This document shows, piece after piece, positions 33,704 through 43,772 of a stretch of DNA of 64,000 nt. The notes below the pieces were generated by a model. The model had not been told where the DNA came from. It was given only the letters and a program-made list of their open reading frames with translations, and searched no databases. The stretch comes from Phyllobacterium sp. YR531. Lineage in GTDB: Bacteria > Pseudomonadota > Alphaproteobacteria > Rhizobiales > Rhizobiaceae. Each line of letters starts with the position of its first letter. Positions within the stretch are counted from its first letter, which is position 1. The DNA lies in assembly GCF_000282595.1 (NCBI RefSeq), contig NZ_AKIZ01000003.1, positions 62,001 to 126,000 on the forward strand, written 5' to 3'. The translations under genes and the position numbers were made by a program.

Positions 33704-35560
33704 TCAGACCACCTTTCTCAGATGCACTGTAAACTCCGCTCCAGCAGAACTGCTTTCAACTTCAATGTGCCCTCCATATTCGGCAACAATGTCATGGCAT
33801 ATCACCAACCCAAGCCCCAATCCCCGGTCTTTCGATGTATTGAACGGTGTGAAAAGCATCTGCATGATCGAATCCGGTATTCCCGGTCCGTTATCAGCAA
33901 TGGTCAACCGCACTTCCTCATCATCAATCGCGCAACGCACGCTGATCCTGCTCGCGGGACCACCCTCTGTAGCCTCAAGGGCGTTCTGCATCAGGTTGAT
34001 CAAAACCTGCTCAAGCCGAATACGATTGCCATAAACCTTGACATCGGCAGGCGGCATTTCGGTCAGTATTTGTCCCGCACGCTGGCGAAATCTGCTCCCT
34101 AAAAGCAGCATTGCGCCTTCAATGATGTCTACCACATTAACTGGCCCTGACTCTCCCGTGCCTTTGCGTGAAAACGTTCTAAGCTCGTCGGTAATACTTC
34201 CTATCCGCTCCGTAAGACCAGCGATCGTCTTGAGATTATCCCTTACCGATGCAACTTGATGCCGATCCAAAAACGTTGCGGCATTATCCGCATAGGATCG
34301 AATTGCGGCGACAGGCTGATTGATCTCATGGGCGACACCTGCAGTCACCTGACCAAGGATTGCCAAGCGGTTGGCCTGCACAAGCTCCAGTTGCACCGTC
34401 TGAAGTTTTGTTTCCGTTTTTTGCCTCTCTTCGGCTTGCATAACCAGTTCCGCATGCGCTGTGCTTAGATCGGCGGTACGCGCCTCGACACGACGCTCAA
34501 GTTCAAGCCTTGCCGCTTCCTGTTCGCGCGCGCGCCGCAGAGCCAATCCACGGCGGCGCAGGAAAAAAGCCGTCAGTGATAATAGCGGAGCGAGAAAGAG
34601 CAACGTCACAACCTGTGCGTTACGGACTGACTCTGTTACTGCTGGCGTCGCCGGTGTCAGTGACTGAAGTTTCCAGCTTGTGGTGGGGACTTGGGTTTGA
34701 ACCCTCACGAATTCCCTTCTAGACGTCGCACCCGGCAAACGTGCCCTGACGATATCCGGTTCCGCCTGTGAGGTTGAGGGAACAATATCCAATGGCGTCA
34801 GCGACGCACCACCGAATTGCAGACTTTCGCGAAGCGGACCCATGCGATCAGCCGGAATTACGCCCTCGGTCATAAACCGCCAATCGGGAAAACTGGTAAC
34901 AAGCACGATGCCACGCTGATCAACTACAAATGTTGGATCGCTGTTACGACGCCAGTCAGCCTCAATCTCATCGAATTCCAGTTTGACGACGATGACGCCA
35001 AGAACCCCAGTTGGACCGTCAATGCGTCTTGAAATGTAGAGGCCGGGCCGCTTGCTCACAGTTCCAAGTGCATAATGTTCCGCACTGCCGTTTCTTACCG
35101 CACGCGTATAATATGGCCGGAAACTGTAATTGGTTCCTACGAAGCTTATCGGTTCATTCCAGTTGCTTGCTGCTATGGCCAAACCACCTGCATCAAGCAG
35201 ATAGATAACGGCCGAGCCTGTTCCCCCAATAAGACTTTCCAATTTGCGATTAAGAAGCTGCAGCACGCTCTCGCTTCGTGTTGAGAGGGCACTTATGACA
35301 TCGCGATCCTGGGAGAGAACAAATGGAATTGATCTCTGCTTTTCGAGAACCGTACGCAGAAGCACGGCATTGAGTTCGGCGGTATTTCGGGCCCGATCAG
35401 TGACGGTCTGGTATCCCCGCTGGCGCCCGTAATCTGCAGCTGCGAAAAGCGCTGCAATGATAATTACCGCCGCTACAGCAACCAATGCGACATTGATTGC
35501 CCAACCAGATCGAAGGGCTCGATAGGATGTTCGGGGCAAATTTTCTGTTTCTTCTCCCAT
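33704..35560 (-). CDS. dctB: C4-dicarboxylate sensor histidine kinase DctB
   Basis: A 618-residue membrane sensor. A first membrane segment ([22 protein letters not shown]) and a second near residue 310 ([17 protein letters not shown]) frame a periplasmic double-PAS sensor region with [28 protein letters not shown] and [12 protein letters not shown] coiled-coil-like linker leads to the HisKA domain with [23 protein letters not shown] (phospho-His) and an ATPase domain with [10 protein letters not shown] and [16 protein letters not shown]. It senses succinate, fumarate or malate outside and phosphorylates DctD. Confidence 0.94.
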   Translation of the reverse strand: MGEETENLPRTSYRALRSGWAINVALVAVAAVIIIAALFAAADYGRQRGYQTVTDRARNTAELNAVLLRTVLEKQRSIPFVLSQDRDVISALSTRSESVLQLLNRKLESLIGGTGSAVIYLLDAGGLAIAASNWNEPISFVGTNYSFRPYYTRAVRNGSAEHYALGTVSKRPGLYISRRIDGPTGVLGVIVVKLEFDEIEADWRRNSDPTFVVDQRGIVLVTSFPDWRFMTEGVIPADRMGPLRESLQFGGASLTPLDIVPSTSQAEPDIVRARLPGATSRREFVRVQTQVPTTSWKLQSLTPATPAVTESVRNAQVVTLLFLAPLLSLTAFFLRRRGLALRRAREQEAARLELERRVEARTADLSTAHAELVMQAEERQKTETKLQTVQLELVQANRLAILGQVTAGVAHEINQPVAAIRSYADNAATFLDRHQVASVRDNLKTIAGLTERIGSITDELRTFSRKGTGESGPVNVVDIIEGAMLLLGSRFRQRAGQILTEMPPADVKVYGNRIRLEQVLINLMQNALEATEGGPASRISVRCAIDDEEVRLTIADNGPGIPDSIMQMLFTPFNTSKDRGLGLGLVICHDIVAEYGGHIEVESSSAGAEFTVHLRKVV

Positions 35561-35567
35561 ACGTTAA

Positions 35568-35620
35568 GTGTGCATATATCCGCACAAAACTCAACATGAT
35601 TGAGCGGCATACCGCACAAA
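35568..35620. promoter_or_regulatory. Candidate DctD upstream activating sites
   Basis: TGTGC (35569-35573) and GCACA (35582-35586) form a dyad, and the nonamer CCGCACAAA occurs twice (35580-35588 and 35612-35620), 32 bases or three helical turns apart. They lie 75-125 bases upstream of the sigma-54 promoter, where DctD dimers bind tandemly in rhizobia. Binding is inferred. Confidence 0.6.
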
Positions 35621-35693
35621 CAGTCGCCTTTCAAATCTGACACTATATAAAATAGTAAAGTATTTTCAATAGCTTAAAAAGAAAAATATCAAC

Positions 35694-35709
35694 TGGCACA
35701 CGCCTTGCA
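35694..35709 (+). promoter_or_regulatory. Sigma-54 promoter of dctA
   Basis: TGGCAC (35694-35699), five bases, then TTGCA (35705-35709): a full match to the -24/-12 consensus TGGCAC-N5-TTGC(A/T). It lies about 100 bases upstream of the dctA start and downstream of the candidate DctD sites. Confidence 0.92.
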
Positions 35710-35807
35710 AATACCGGAGCAAAGGACGGTAGGCCCGCCCTTGCAACTGAGCCTGGGAGGCTAACAGGTTGAACCTGTCAGACGAGGCTCGCATCATGGA
35801 GGAAGTC

Positions 35808-37142
35808 ATGAGTCCGGTGACAATAAATACAAGCACTGCTAGCCCGCAGCCATCAAAGAAAATTCCAATCTACAGCCATCTCTACTTTCAGGTGCTTGTT
35901 GCGATAGCCATTGGTATCGCGCTTGGACATTACTATCCCGATATTGGTACCAGCATGAAGCCACTCGGCGATGCTTTCATCAAGCTGGTGAAAATGATCA
36001 TCGCTCCAGTAATCTTTCTTACAGTATCTACCGGCATCGCCGGAATGAGCGATCTCAAAAAAGTTGGCAGGGTCGCCGGCAAGGCGATGATCTACTTCCT
36101 GACATTTTCTACACTCGCTTTGATTGTCGGGCTCGTCGTTGCCAATGTGGTGCAGCCAGGCGCCGGTATGAACATTGATCCCGCATCACTCGATCCGAAA
36201 GCTGTGGCGACCTATACACAACAGGCGCATGAACAGAGCATCATCGGTTTCCTGAACAACATCATTCCGACTACGATTGTCGGCGCTTTTGCCTCGGGCG
36301 ATATCCTGCAGGTCCTGTTCTTCTCCGTATTGTTCGGCCTATCATTGGCTATGGTCGGCGAAAAGGCTGAACCTGTCACCAACTTCCTGCTGCTGCTTTC
36401 AGCCCCGATCTTCAAGTTGGTCGCCATTTTGATGAAGGCCGCACCTATCGGTGCATTTGGAGCGATGGCATTCACCATTGGTAAGTATGGTATCGGTTCC
36501 GTTGCTAATTTGATCATGTTGATTGGCACATTCTATCTGACGTCTCTGCTGTTCGTCCTTATCATTCTTGGTGCCGTCGCCTGGTATAACGGCTTTTCCA
36601 TCTTAGCGCTCATCCGTTACATTAAGGAAGAATTGTTGCTTGTGCTTGGCACAAGCTCTTCAGAGGCGGCGTTGCCGACCCTGATGGCAAAAATGGAAAA
36701 GGCAGGCTGCAAGAAATCTGTCGTAGGTCTTGTCATCCCAACCGGCTATTCGTTCAATCTCGATGGCACGAATATCTATATGACGTTGGCGGCTCTGTTC
36801 ATTGCACAGGCAACAAATATTGATCTTAGCCTGTCGGACCAAGTTCTTCTTCTGCTTGTAGCAATGTTAAGCTCCAAGGGTGCCGCAGGTATCACTGGTG
36901 CCGGCTTTATTACTCTTGCAGCAACGCTGTCTGTCGTACCCGCCGTCCCTGTTGCAGGTATGGCGTTGATCCTCGGTATCGACCGCTTCATGTCCGAATG
37001 CCGTGCATTGACCAATCTTGTTGGCAATGCCGTAGCAACAATTGTTGTAGCCCGTTGGGAAGGCGAGCTGGACAAGGACAAGTTGGCTCAGGCTCTCAAT
37101 GGCGATTTTGCCGATGACGACGCCTTGGCTTTGGCGAGCTGA
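35808..37142 (+). CDS. dctA: C4-dicarboxylate:cation symporter DctA
   Basis: A 444-residue inner-membrane transporter of the dicarboxylate/amino acid:cation symporter (DAACS) family that imports succinate, fumarate and malate. [23 protein letters not shown] starts the first segment; the Ser-rich re-entrant loop [17 protein letters not shown] and the motif [23 protein letters not shown], which line the substrate site, are intact. The ATG at 35808 has GGAGGAAG upstream; ATG 35796 lies within that RBS. Expressed from the sigma-54 promoter and controlled by DctBD. An exported lyase gene follows 87 bases downstream on the same strand. Confidence 0.95.
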   Translation: MSPVTINTSTASPQPSKKIPIYSHLYFQVLVAIAIGIALGHYYPDIGTSMKPLGDAFIKLVKMIIAPVIFLTVSTGIAGMSDLKKVGRVAGKAMIYFLTFSTLALIVGLVVANVVQPGAGMNIDPASLDPKAVATYTQQAHEQSIIGFLNNIIPTTIVGAFASGDILQVLFFSVLFGLSLAMVGEKAEPVTNFLLLLSAPIFKLVAILMKAAPIGAFGAMAFTIGKYGIGSVANLIMLIGTFYLTSLLFVLIILGAVAWYNGFSILALIRYIKEELLLVLGTSSSEAALPTLMAKMEKAGCKKSVVGLVIPTGYSFNLDGTNIYMTLAALFIAQATNIDLSLSDQVLLLLVAMLSSKGAAGITGAGFITLAATLSVVPAVPVAGMALILGIDRFMSECRALTNLVGNAVATIVVARWEGELDKDKLAQALNGDFADDDALALAS

Positions 37143-37172
37143 TCATTCTGATCGCAAATCTAACAGACAGTT

Positions 37173-37213
37173 CTGCGGAGCACCAAATTTTCTGTAGTCT
37201 GGTGTCTCCGCAG
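37173..37213 (+). promoter_or_regulatory. Stem-loop between dctA and the exported lyase gene
   Basis: CTGCGGAG-CACCA (37173-37185) pairs with TGGTG-CTCCGCAG (37200-37213) with one bulged T, a 13-bp stem and 14-base loop. It ends five bases before the RBS GGGAGG (37219-37224) of the lyase. No T-run follows, so it looks like an attenuating or processing element within a dctA-lyase transcript rather than a full terminator. Confidence 0.6.
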
Positions 37214-37229
37214 ACATTGGGAGGTATTC

Positions 37230-38726
37230 ATGAAAAAGATTCTTTACGCACTGACATTCGCTGCGGCGATGAATAGTGGTGTAGTACTTGCTGCAGAGAA
37301 AACCCAAAGGGATGAATTCTTCTGGTTGGGGATGATCAATAAGGCAACTATTGTCATTAACTCCGAGGAAGGTCTGCTCGATAAAGCTCTCACTCCCAAG
37401 ATCGCTGCCGGCCTTGAAAAGGTGCTAGTGGACGGCAATGCCGCGGGAGGAAAGCGGCCATCAACCGTAATATCGTTCGAACCATTACTTATTGATGCGG
37501 CGGGCCCGGAAGTTACGTTGATCCATGCCGGCCGCTCAAGCCAGGATATGCATGCTACATTCAGGGCAGCCATCCTGCGGGATGATCTGCTGAGACTCGC
37601 GCGCCAGTTGGATAAGACAACGAGTGTTATGGTTGACCTCGCAGAGCGTCACGTCGATACGATTGTACCCAACTATACCAATGGCGTCGCAGCACAGCCA
37701 AATAGTTTCGGGCATTACCTGCTTGGTCATGCTGCAGGTCTTGAACGTGATGCCCAGCGCATCAGGGAAACCTATGCCCGGATTGACAGAAGCCCTATGG
37801 GTACAACTGTGCTCAATGGAACGAGCTGGCCCCTTAATCGAGCCCGCATGGCTGATTATTTGGGTTTCTCTGGCATCGTTGACAACGCCTATGATGCCTC
37901 GCAAATCTCGTCGGTAGATGAACCGGTAGAAGTAGGAGCGATTGTTACAAGCATAGCGCTCCATACGGGACAGTTCATCGAAGATATCATGACGCAGTAC
38001 GCGCAGCCGCGCCCGTGGATATTGTTGCAGGAGGGTGGAAACAACACTTATGTATCCAGTGCAATGCCTCAAAAGCGTAACCCTGGAATTCTGAATTCCA
38101 CGAGACAGGATGCGTCAACGGCTGTAACTTTGGCCTTGGGACCTGTCATCCAGGCGCACAACATCACCCCCGGCATGTCTGACCCAAAAGACGTGGACGC
38201 CAATACCGAGGTTGTCGAAAGCGCGATCAAAGCTTTGAAGGGTTGGGAGAAAATACTCGGTTCACTTGTCATAGATCCAGACCGCTCGCTGGAAGAACTG
38301 AACAGCGATTGGACCGCCTCGCAAGAACTGGCCGATGTTTTGATGCGTAAATACAAACTGCCATTCCGGGTCGGACATCACTTCGCGTCTGAGGTTGTAG
38401 ACTTCGCCAAATCGAAGAATATCAAACCACTCGATTTTCCATATGCGGAAGCAAAAAAGATATACTCCGAAGCGGTCAAGGGTACTGACTTTGCAACAGA
38501 GCTACCTATGAGCGAAGAAGAGTTTCGCTCAACACTCGATCCTGTCGCAATCGTGAGAAACCGAGCTACCGTCGGAGGTCCACAGCCAAAAGAAATGGCG
38601 CGTATGATTAAGGCTGCCAAGGACAAAATCGCGAATCAGGATGCTTGGGTGAATGATAAGCAACAAGTAATCTCAACCGCCCTAGAGCGCTTGGATAACG
38701 ATTTCAACAAACTGTCGGCGAAATAG
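37230..38726 (+). CDS. Exported argininosuccinate-lyase-like enzyme (fumarase/aspartase superfamily)
   Basis: A 498-residue protein. Residues 1-22 (MKKILYALTFAAAMNSGVVL) form a clear Sec signal peptide with likely cleavage after VLA/LAA, so the enzyme should act in the periplasm. The rest is the all-helical superfamily fold; the mobile catalytic loop VSSAMPQKRNPG (275-286) matches the GSSxMPxKxNP signature with Ser276. Family members release fumarate from a succinyl-C-N bond. Two conserved ASL motifs differ: GRSRND is GRSSQD (101-106), and the T-H pair that bears the catalytic His is YTN (Asn151), so the substrate is unlikely to be argininosuccinate. It is next to dctA, which would import the fumarate. 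Strong RBS GGGAGG. Genuine catalysis is likely but not proven. Confidence 0.82.
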   Translation: MKKILYALTFAAAMNSGVVLAAEKTQRDEFFWLGMINKATIVINSEEGLLDKALTPKIAAGLEKVLVDGNAAGGKRPSTVISFEPLLIDAAGPEVTLIHAGRSSQDMHATFRAAILRDDLLRLARQLDKTTSVMVDLAERHVDTIVPNYTNGVAAQPNSFGHYLLGHAAGLERDAQRIRETYARIDRSPMGTTVLNGTSWPLNRARMADYLGFSGIVDNAYDASQISSVDEPVEVGAIVTSIALHTGQFIEDIMTQYAQPRPWILLQEGGNNTYVSSAMPQKRNPGILNSTRQDASTAVTLALGPVIQAHNITPGMSDPKDVDANTEVVESAIKALKGWEKILGSLVIDPDRSLEELNSDWTASQELADVLMRKYKLPFRVGHHFASEVVDFAKSKNIKPLDFPYAEAKKIYSEAVKGTDFATELPMSEEEFRSTLDPVAIVRNRATVGGPQPKEMARMIKAAKDKIANQDAWVNDKQQVISTALERLDNDFNKLSAK

Positions 38727-38756
38727 CTACGCGAACTTAAGGAATAAGACCCGTTC

Positions 38757-38813
38757 GTAAACAGGATTGCTGTTTACATCGAAATCAGGGAGGGCGCTTT
38801 CGTCCTCCTTGAT
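38757..38813 (+). terminator. Tandem stem-loops downstream of the lyase gene
   Basis: GTAAACA (38757-38763) pairs with TGTTTAC (38771-38777), and ATCAGGGAGG (38784-38793) with CCTCCTTGAT (38804-38813, one G-U). The second is GC-rich and is followed by CTATTTG. They probably end the dctA-lyase transcript. The rest of 38727-38911 shows no gene. Confidence 0.6.
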
Positions 38814-38911
38814 CTATTTGATAGATAGGTCTGATACAGATTATAACAGTTTTATTGATGCCGCTTTTACTGCACCCTTTGAGCATTCTCCGTTGTGAAT
38901 GAATCAAAGGT

Positions 38912-40102
38912 ATGTCTATGGAAAAACGGACGGGGCAGCCGGGCCGAAATTGGCTATATGTCTTCATCGTCTTTATTGCCGGTATCGTCGCGGCCATGCA
39001 AGTTATCAAGCCCTCGATAGCCGCTCCTTTCCTGCAAACCTCCCTCGCAATTGATCTGCCTTCAGTTGGATGGTTAATCTCAGTATTCGCATTGTTGGGA
39101 GTGGTGGGTGGCATTCCAGCGGGGGCATTTGTAAGCGCCATGGGTGACCGCCGCATATTGTTGTGCGGCCTTTCGGCAATCACATTGGCTGCTGGTGTTG
39201 GCGCTGCAGCACCAAGTTTTGAACTGCTCCTTGCGACACGTATTATCGAGGGTATGGGCTTCACTCTGGTTATTGTAGCTGGACCCGCGCTGATCACGCG
39301 ATTAGCACCGGAGAATAGCAAATCAATGGCGTTCGGATTGTGGAGTTGCTTTATGCCAACCGGTATAGCTCTCTCGATGTTATGCGGGCCATTGTTGCCA
39401 AATTGGCAAGCGGTATGGGGTACCAGTGCCGTAACAGTCGCTGCAGCTTTGATAATTTCCATGATTGTTTTGCCGCCGTCTCAAAAAGGCTCTTTTTCAT
39501 GGAAAGAACTTCGCGCCGATACACGGGCAACATTCAGATCGAGCGGCCCTATCATATTGGCCATAACCTTTGCCCTCTACAGTCTGCAGTTTTTCACCAT
39601 TTTCAGTTTTCTGCCGGTCTTGCTGACGGAGCGCATGTCCGTTTCGTTGCAGACAGCCGGTATGCTGAGCGCGGCAGCAACAGCAATGAACATTTTGGGC
39701 AACCTTACCGCAGGGTTTCTTATCGGGCAGGGTTTGCAGCGATGGAAACTTATTGCTGTTGCAACGCTGGTCATGGGCATGTGCAGCATTGGCATACTGC
39801 TGCCCATTTTGCCAAATTCAGCTGTATTGGCGTTATGCATGCTGTTTTCTGCTGTCGGCGGCTTGATCCCCGCCACACTGCTCGCCACGGCTCCAGTGCT
39901 TTCTTCGGAACCTCGGCTGGCCCCATACACTGTCGGTCTTGTCATGCAGGGCAGCAATCTTGGCCAGGTTGTCGGGCCAATCGCTGTCGGCAGTGTGATC
40001 AACGCATTTGGTTGGTCGTCAGTCGTGGGTATCTCGGTACTGGCCGCAGCACTCTGCGTTGGTGCGTCTGTACTGCTGCGGCAAGTCCTTTGCACTAAGT
40101 GA
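38912..40102 (+). CDS. MFS transporter
   Basis: A 396-residue protein with 12 predicted membrane segments, a central cytoplasmic loop (SQKGSFSWKELRADTRATFRS) and the MFS loop 2-3 motif in modified form (GAFVSAMGDRRILLCG). Its overall pattern is like CynX/NimT-type transporters of organic anions. Start at ATG 38912 or 38918. It is monocistronic, follows the lyase gene by 185 bases with terminators between, and overlaps the 3' end of the convergent rhaK by eight bases. Substrate unknown; a link to rhamnose or to the dct locus is possible but not supported by operon structure. Confidence 0.82.
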   Translation: MSMEKRTGQPGRNWLYVFIVFIAGIVAAMQVIKPSIAAPFLQTSLAIDLPSVGWLISVFALLGVVGGIPAGAFVSAMGDRRILLCGLSAITLAAGVGAAAPSFELLLATRIIEGMGFTLVIVAGPALITRLAPENSKSMAFGLWSCFMPTGIALSMLCGPLLPNWQAVWGTSAVTVAAALIISMIVLPPSQKGSFSWKELRADTRATFRSSGPIILAITFALYSLQFFTIFSFLPVLLTERMSVSLQTAGMLSAAATAMNILGNLTAGFLIGQGLQRWKLIAVATLVMGMCSIGILLPILPNSAVLALCMLFSAVGGLIPATLLATAPVLSSEPRLAPYTVGLVMQGSNLGQVVGPIAVGSVINAFGWSSVVGISVLAAALCVGASVLLRQVLCTK

Positions 40103-41456
40103 TGTTGTCCCACCAGTGTTTTGCATAAAGATCAAAATCCGGACCCAGCGGGAATATTGTTTCGCCACCAGACTGCGAAGGAAATAATGTACCCGCCAGC
40201 AGCGCTGCCCCAAGACTCGTACCGGTTGAGCCCTCAGTAGCGATGACTTCACGTGTGGTGAGCGACCGCAACGCGGAAAGATAAATCCAATTGCGGGCAA
40301 ATGGCCCCTCAACGATCGTCGGGCCGGACGCACCTATCAGGCGGAGGCTGGTTTCGGTCATCATCGCAGCATACAGGGAAGCAGCAGCATACCGTTCCGG
40401 CGCTGCCCTTGGCTCACCATTAATCCAAACTGCCTGCCGGTCCGGGAAAGGGCCCGAACCTTGAACGATGCTGGGGAGGACCATAATCTGGTCGGCCATA
40501 ACCCGTGCAAGCGTTGCAGCATCTGGAGCAGCAGAATTGCCGAGCGTTAGCTGGTCGAATTCCCTGCCTCCCATAAAGCGTGCTGATGGAACGGCCTTGC
40601 CGTAGGCATCGACGTTTGCCAAGGTATCGCGTGCCGGATCAAGCCCATCAAGCGCACCTCCGGCCGCAAATGCCACTACCCATGTGCCCGTGGAAATCAC
40701 GGAAAAAGGGGCGCTCCGCGTCATGAGGTGTGGAAGCAATGAGGCGTTCGAATCGTGAATGCCGCAATAAACCTGAACCGCACTATCAACACCAATTCGC
40801 GCTGCCAACTGTGGCAAAAGTCCACCGATAGCGTCAAATGCTGAAGCGATCGGCGCAAGCAATGGTCGCAGTTCAAGCGTATCGACAAGACTAGAATATT
40901 CGCCTGTTTGGGGATTCCACAGATCAGTATGGCAACCCAGAGAAGTAACCTCGTTTCTGGCAATTCCTGTCAATAGCCAAACCCAGTATTGTGCGTAGGT
41001 CACGATTGTTTTTACATTGGCAAATTCAGTCGGGAATTGCGTTTTCTGATAATGGATTTGTGCGCCGACATTCAGTCCACCAGATTGCAGTGGAGAATGC
41101 GTTTCGGAAAAACTTGGACGAAGTGCAGCATAGGCTAAGCGCACCTCTTCAGGATAGATGTACTCATAGTCGATCACCGGCATTGCAAGTCCCTGCTCAT
41201 CCAGCAGGACTGCAGCAGCGCCATGGGCGGTGACTGAGATAGCGTCAAAACCGGGCGCAGCGGCAAATTCAGTTAATGCATCAATACAAAACGTCCAAAG
41301 AGCTCCAACATCGTAGTGCGGGTATAGACCGTTCTTCAAAACTTTGTTCGGCGTACTACGTCGTGCAATTTCCATACCCGTATTCGTGTCAACAACAACC
41401 ACCTTTGCATTGGTCTTGCCGATATCCAGAACTGCCACACGATGGACGGCACTCAT
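40095..41456 (-). CDS. rhaK: L-rhamnose-pathway sugar kinase RhaK (FGGY family)
   Basis: A 453-residue FGGY-type kinase. [16 protein letters not shown] is the phosphate-binding N-terminal motif, [13 protein letters not shown] holds the catalytic Asp, and the second ATPase lobe has [15 protein letters not shown] and [15 protein letters not shown]. It is the last gene of the rhaRSTPQUK order described in Rhizobium leguminosarum, where RhaK is also needed for ABC-mediated uptake. The ATG at 41456 overlaps the rhaU stop (ATGA). It phosphorylates rhamnose or rhamnulose before the RhaD aldolase step. Its 3' end overlaps the MFS gene. Confidence 0.9.
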   Translation of the reverse strand: MSAVHRVAVLDIGKTNAKVVVVDTNTGMEIARRSTPNKVLKNGLYPHYDVGALWTFCIDALTEFAAAPGFDAISVTAHGAAAVLLDEQGLAMPVIDYEYIYPEEVRLAYAALRPSFSETHSPLQSGGLNVGAQIHYQKTQFPTEFANVKTIVTYAQYWVWLLTGIARNEVTSLGCHTDLWNPQTGEYSSLVDTLELRPLLAPIASAFDAIGGLLPQLAARIGVDSAVQVYCGIHDSNASLLPHLMTRSAPFSVISTGTWVVAFAAGGALDGLDPARDTLANVDAYGKAVPSARFMGGREFDQLTLGNSAAPDAATLARVMADQIMVLPSIVQGSGPFPDRQAVWINGEPRAAPERYAAASLYAAMMTETSLRLIGASGPTIVEGPFARNWIYLSALRSLTTREVIATEGSTGTSLGAALLAGTLFPSQSGGETIFPLGPDFDLYAKHWWDNIT

Positions 41457-41776
41457 GGTAACTGGAACACGCAAACAAGTTCGGTTTGTACGGGCGAGTT
41501 ATCCGGGTTGGTTACCATGATATCAGCCATGTAGCCCCACCATTTCTTCATAACGGGATGCTCCGCGAGCGTCTGCATTTTATGATCTGCAGGTCGGCTC
41601 AACATCCCAAAAAGAGTATTGGTAGACCGGTCGAGATGAATTGAATACTCCTTGACACCGGCCCCACGCAGGACAGCCACCAGCTCCGGCCATATCTCCA
41701 GATGACGGCGCTGATACTCATCTTCCATACCCGGATTGAGCGTCATCGTGAACGCATGTTTCTCAACTGGACTCAC
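41453..41776 (-). CDS. rhaU: L-rhamnose mutarotase
   Basis: A 107-residue small dimeric alpha/beta-barrel enzyme (RhaM/RhaU family) that interconverts rhamnose anomers. [30 protein letters not shown] contains the active-site His in [10 protein letters not shown], followed by [16 protein letters not shown], and the WW pair in [13 protein letters not shown]. Both ends overlap neighbouring genes by four bases, so it is part of a tightly coupled operon with rhaQ before and rhaK after. Confidence 0.93.
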   Translation of the reverse strand: MSPVEKHAFTMTLNPGMEDEYQRRHLEIWPELVAVLRGAGVKEYSIHLDRSTNTLFGMLSRPADHKMQTLAEHPVMKKWWGYMADIMVTNPDNSPVQTELVCVFQLP

Positions 41777-42774
41777 GATGCTCTACCATATCTGAAACGC
41801 CGGATAAGGATTGGCAAGGTGATTGTGGCAATCAGCAACAATCCGATAAAGATCGACATGACGATCCCGGGCACGTTCAGCAGGCCAAGGCCAAATGTAA
41901 CTAGCCCCATTACAAATCCCGCAATAACAACGCCTCCAACACGGCCGGAACCACCAAGAATTGAGATGCCGCCAAGAACAACCATTGTTACGACTTCCAG
42001 CTCCCAGCCCTGCGCAATGGACGGCCGTGTAGAGCCCAGGCGGGAAGTCAGGCAAACGGCGGCAATTCCAGACATCAGACCGGTCAACATAAACAGTATG
42101 AATTTGATACGCTCTACGTGGATACCAGAAAACCGTGCTGCAAATTCATTATTGCCTATTGCGTAAATGCGGCGGCCAAAATTCGTTGCATGCAGCAAAA
42201 CTGCAAAAATACAAGCTGAAACCGCGAACAGGACAAACTCAAAGGAAATAACCCAGAAAACATACCCTTGTCCGAAATAAGCGAATGACGCGGGATATCC
42301 ACCGTAGGCTTTGTCACCCAAAACAATATAAGAAATACCTCGAAACAAACTCATCGTGCCAATCGTAACGACGATCGAAGGAAGGCGAAGGCCTGCAACG
42401 AGAATGGCATTTACTGTACCGCATCCAAGCCCAACACCGATGCCAATCAAGACAATGCCGAATGTGCCGACACCCGTCTGGGCGGCGGCTCCCATTGCCG
42501 TCGACGCAAGTGCAATAATGGCAGCAACAGAAAGATCTATTTCACCGGCAATGATCAACAGTGCCATTGCAAAAGCTATAAGTGCCTTCTCGGTGAAATT
42601 GAAAGTGGCGTCAGAAAGGTTCCACGCATTCAAAAAGTACGGTGATGCAAGACTGTTGGCGATAAAGATCAGTACAGCAACACAGAGTAAGAAGGTTTCC
42701 CAGCTCGCAAACAAGCGCGATGCGGATGTACCAAGCTGATCGGGAATATGACGCTTTTCCGACACTGTGCTCAT
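41773..42774 (-). CDS. rhaQ: L-rhamnose ABC transporter permease RhaQ
   Basis: A 333-residue RbsC-type permease with about nine hydrophobic segments. [22 protein letters not shown] is the family core motif, and [24 protein letters not shown] the ATPase-coupling loop. With RhaP it forms the membrane channel for L-rhamnose. Overlaps rhaP upstream and rhaU downstream by four bases each. Confidence 0.9.
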   Translation of the reverse strand: MSTVSEKRHIPDQLGTSASRLFASWETFLLCVAVLIFIANSLASPYFLNAWNLSDATFNFTEKALIAFAMALLIIAGEIDLSVAAIIALASTAMGAAAQTGVGTFGIVLIGIGVGLGCGTVNAILVAGLRLPSIVVTIGTMSLFRGISYIVLGDKAYGGYPASFAYFGQGYVFWVISFEFVLFAVSACIFAVLLHATNFGRRIYAIGNNEFAARFSGIHVERIKFILFMLTGLMSGIAAVCLTSRLGSTRPSIAQGWELEVVTMVVLGGISILGGSGRVGGVVIAGFVMGLVTFGLGLLNVPGIVMSIFIGLLLIATITLPILIRRFRYGRAS

Positions 42775-43772
42775 ACCACCACCTCGATCTGTTCCGATGC
42801 GCCGCGATCCCGCAGGATGATCCGCCCGCGTCGACGTTCTTGCCGTGCGTTAAAAATAACTGCTGCTATGATTACCGCCCCTGAAATCGCCATTTGCGAA
42901 AAAGGTGAAATGTTGATGACTGGCAGGGCATTCTTGATGACACCAAGAAACAAGGCACCAAGAACAGCACCTGCGACTGAGCCTATGCCTCCCAAGGTGG
43001 AAATCCCGCCAATTACACAGGCAGCAACACTATCAAGCTCGAAGCCGGCAGCAATATCTACATAGGCGACGGCATACCGGGAAACCCAAAGATAGCCGCA
43101 TAACCCGGCCAGTGTACCGGAAATGACAAATGCGAAGAACCGTGTCCGCCCTACGTCGATACCAGCATAAACTGCTGCAGTCGGATTCCCGCCCGACGCG
43201 TATATCGCACGTCCAAGAAATGTACGTGACATAACAAGATACATCACGGTGACGATGATGATAGCCGCCCAGCCGAGAACCGGCAGCCCAAGAAACAGAT
43301 GGCGCGGTGCCTGAAGGAAAGGTTCAGTCATTTGATGCGCATTAACCCAAGCACCCCCGGATAGAACAAATGCCATGCCTCGATAGATTGTTAGCGTGCC
43401 AAGCGTAACCACGATTGAGGGAATGTTGAGCTTCCAGACAAAGAGGCCATTGATCGCTCCCAGTATTGCACCAATGAAGAGGGCAACAAGGATAATGGCT
43501 GGCAACGGCACATCTGGGTAGGTCGCGTTCAGCATACCGACAATCATGCCGGTAAAGGCAACATTTGCTGCAACCGACAAATCGATGGACTTGGTCAGAA
43601 TAACGGTCATCTGCCCCAGTGCCAGAATGATCAGAATTGAGCTGTCGTTAAAGATGTTTGCCAGATTGCCGGGCTTGGCAAATCCCGGTGCGCGTGTGGA
43701 AAAGACGGCAAGGAGGATTGCAATGATAATAACCAGCAACATCTCCCGGAATCTGAAGATCAGTTTGATCAT
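42771..43772 (-). CDS. rhaP: L-rhamnose ABC transporter permease RhaP
   Basis: A 333-residue RbsC-type permease. TKSIDLSVAANVAFTGMIVGML corresponds to the conserved core motif, and ASGGNPTAAVYAGIDVGRTRFFAF is the coupling loop. The order ATPase-RhaP-RhaQ follows the R. leguminosarum operon. Its ATG overlaps the rhaT stop. Confidence 0.9.
   Translation of the reverse strand: MIKLIFRFREMLLVIIIAILLAVFSTRAPGFAKPGNLANIFNDSSILIILALGQMTVILTKSIDLSVAANVAFTGMIVGMLNATYPDVPLPAIILVALFIGAILGAINGLFVWKLNIPSIVVTLGTLTIYRGMAFVLSGGAWVNAHQMTEPFLQAPRHLFLGLPVLGWAAIIIVTVMYLVMSRTFLGRAIYASGGNPTAAVYAGIDVGRTRFFAFVISGTLAGLCGYLWVSRYAVAYVDIAAGFELDSVAACVIGGISTLGGIGSVAGAVLGALFLGVIKNALPVINISPFSQMAISGAVIIAAVIFNARQERRRGRIILRDRGASEQIEVVV

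Noticed and set aside
38785-39462. 225-residue frame antisense to the MFS gene
   Set aside because: It is a low-information Pro/Thr/Asn-rich shadow of a gene with a convincing 12-segment membrane protein on the other strand.
39340-40098. 252-residue frame overlapping the MFS gene in another phase
   Set aside because: His/Cys-rich frame-shifted reading of the membrane protein, no start signals.
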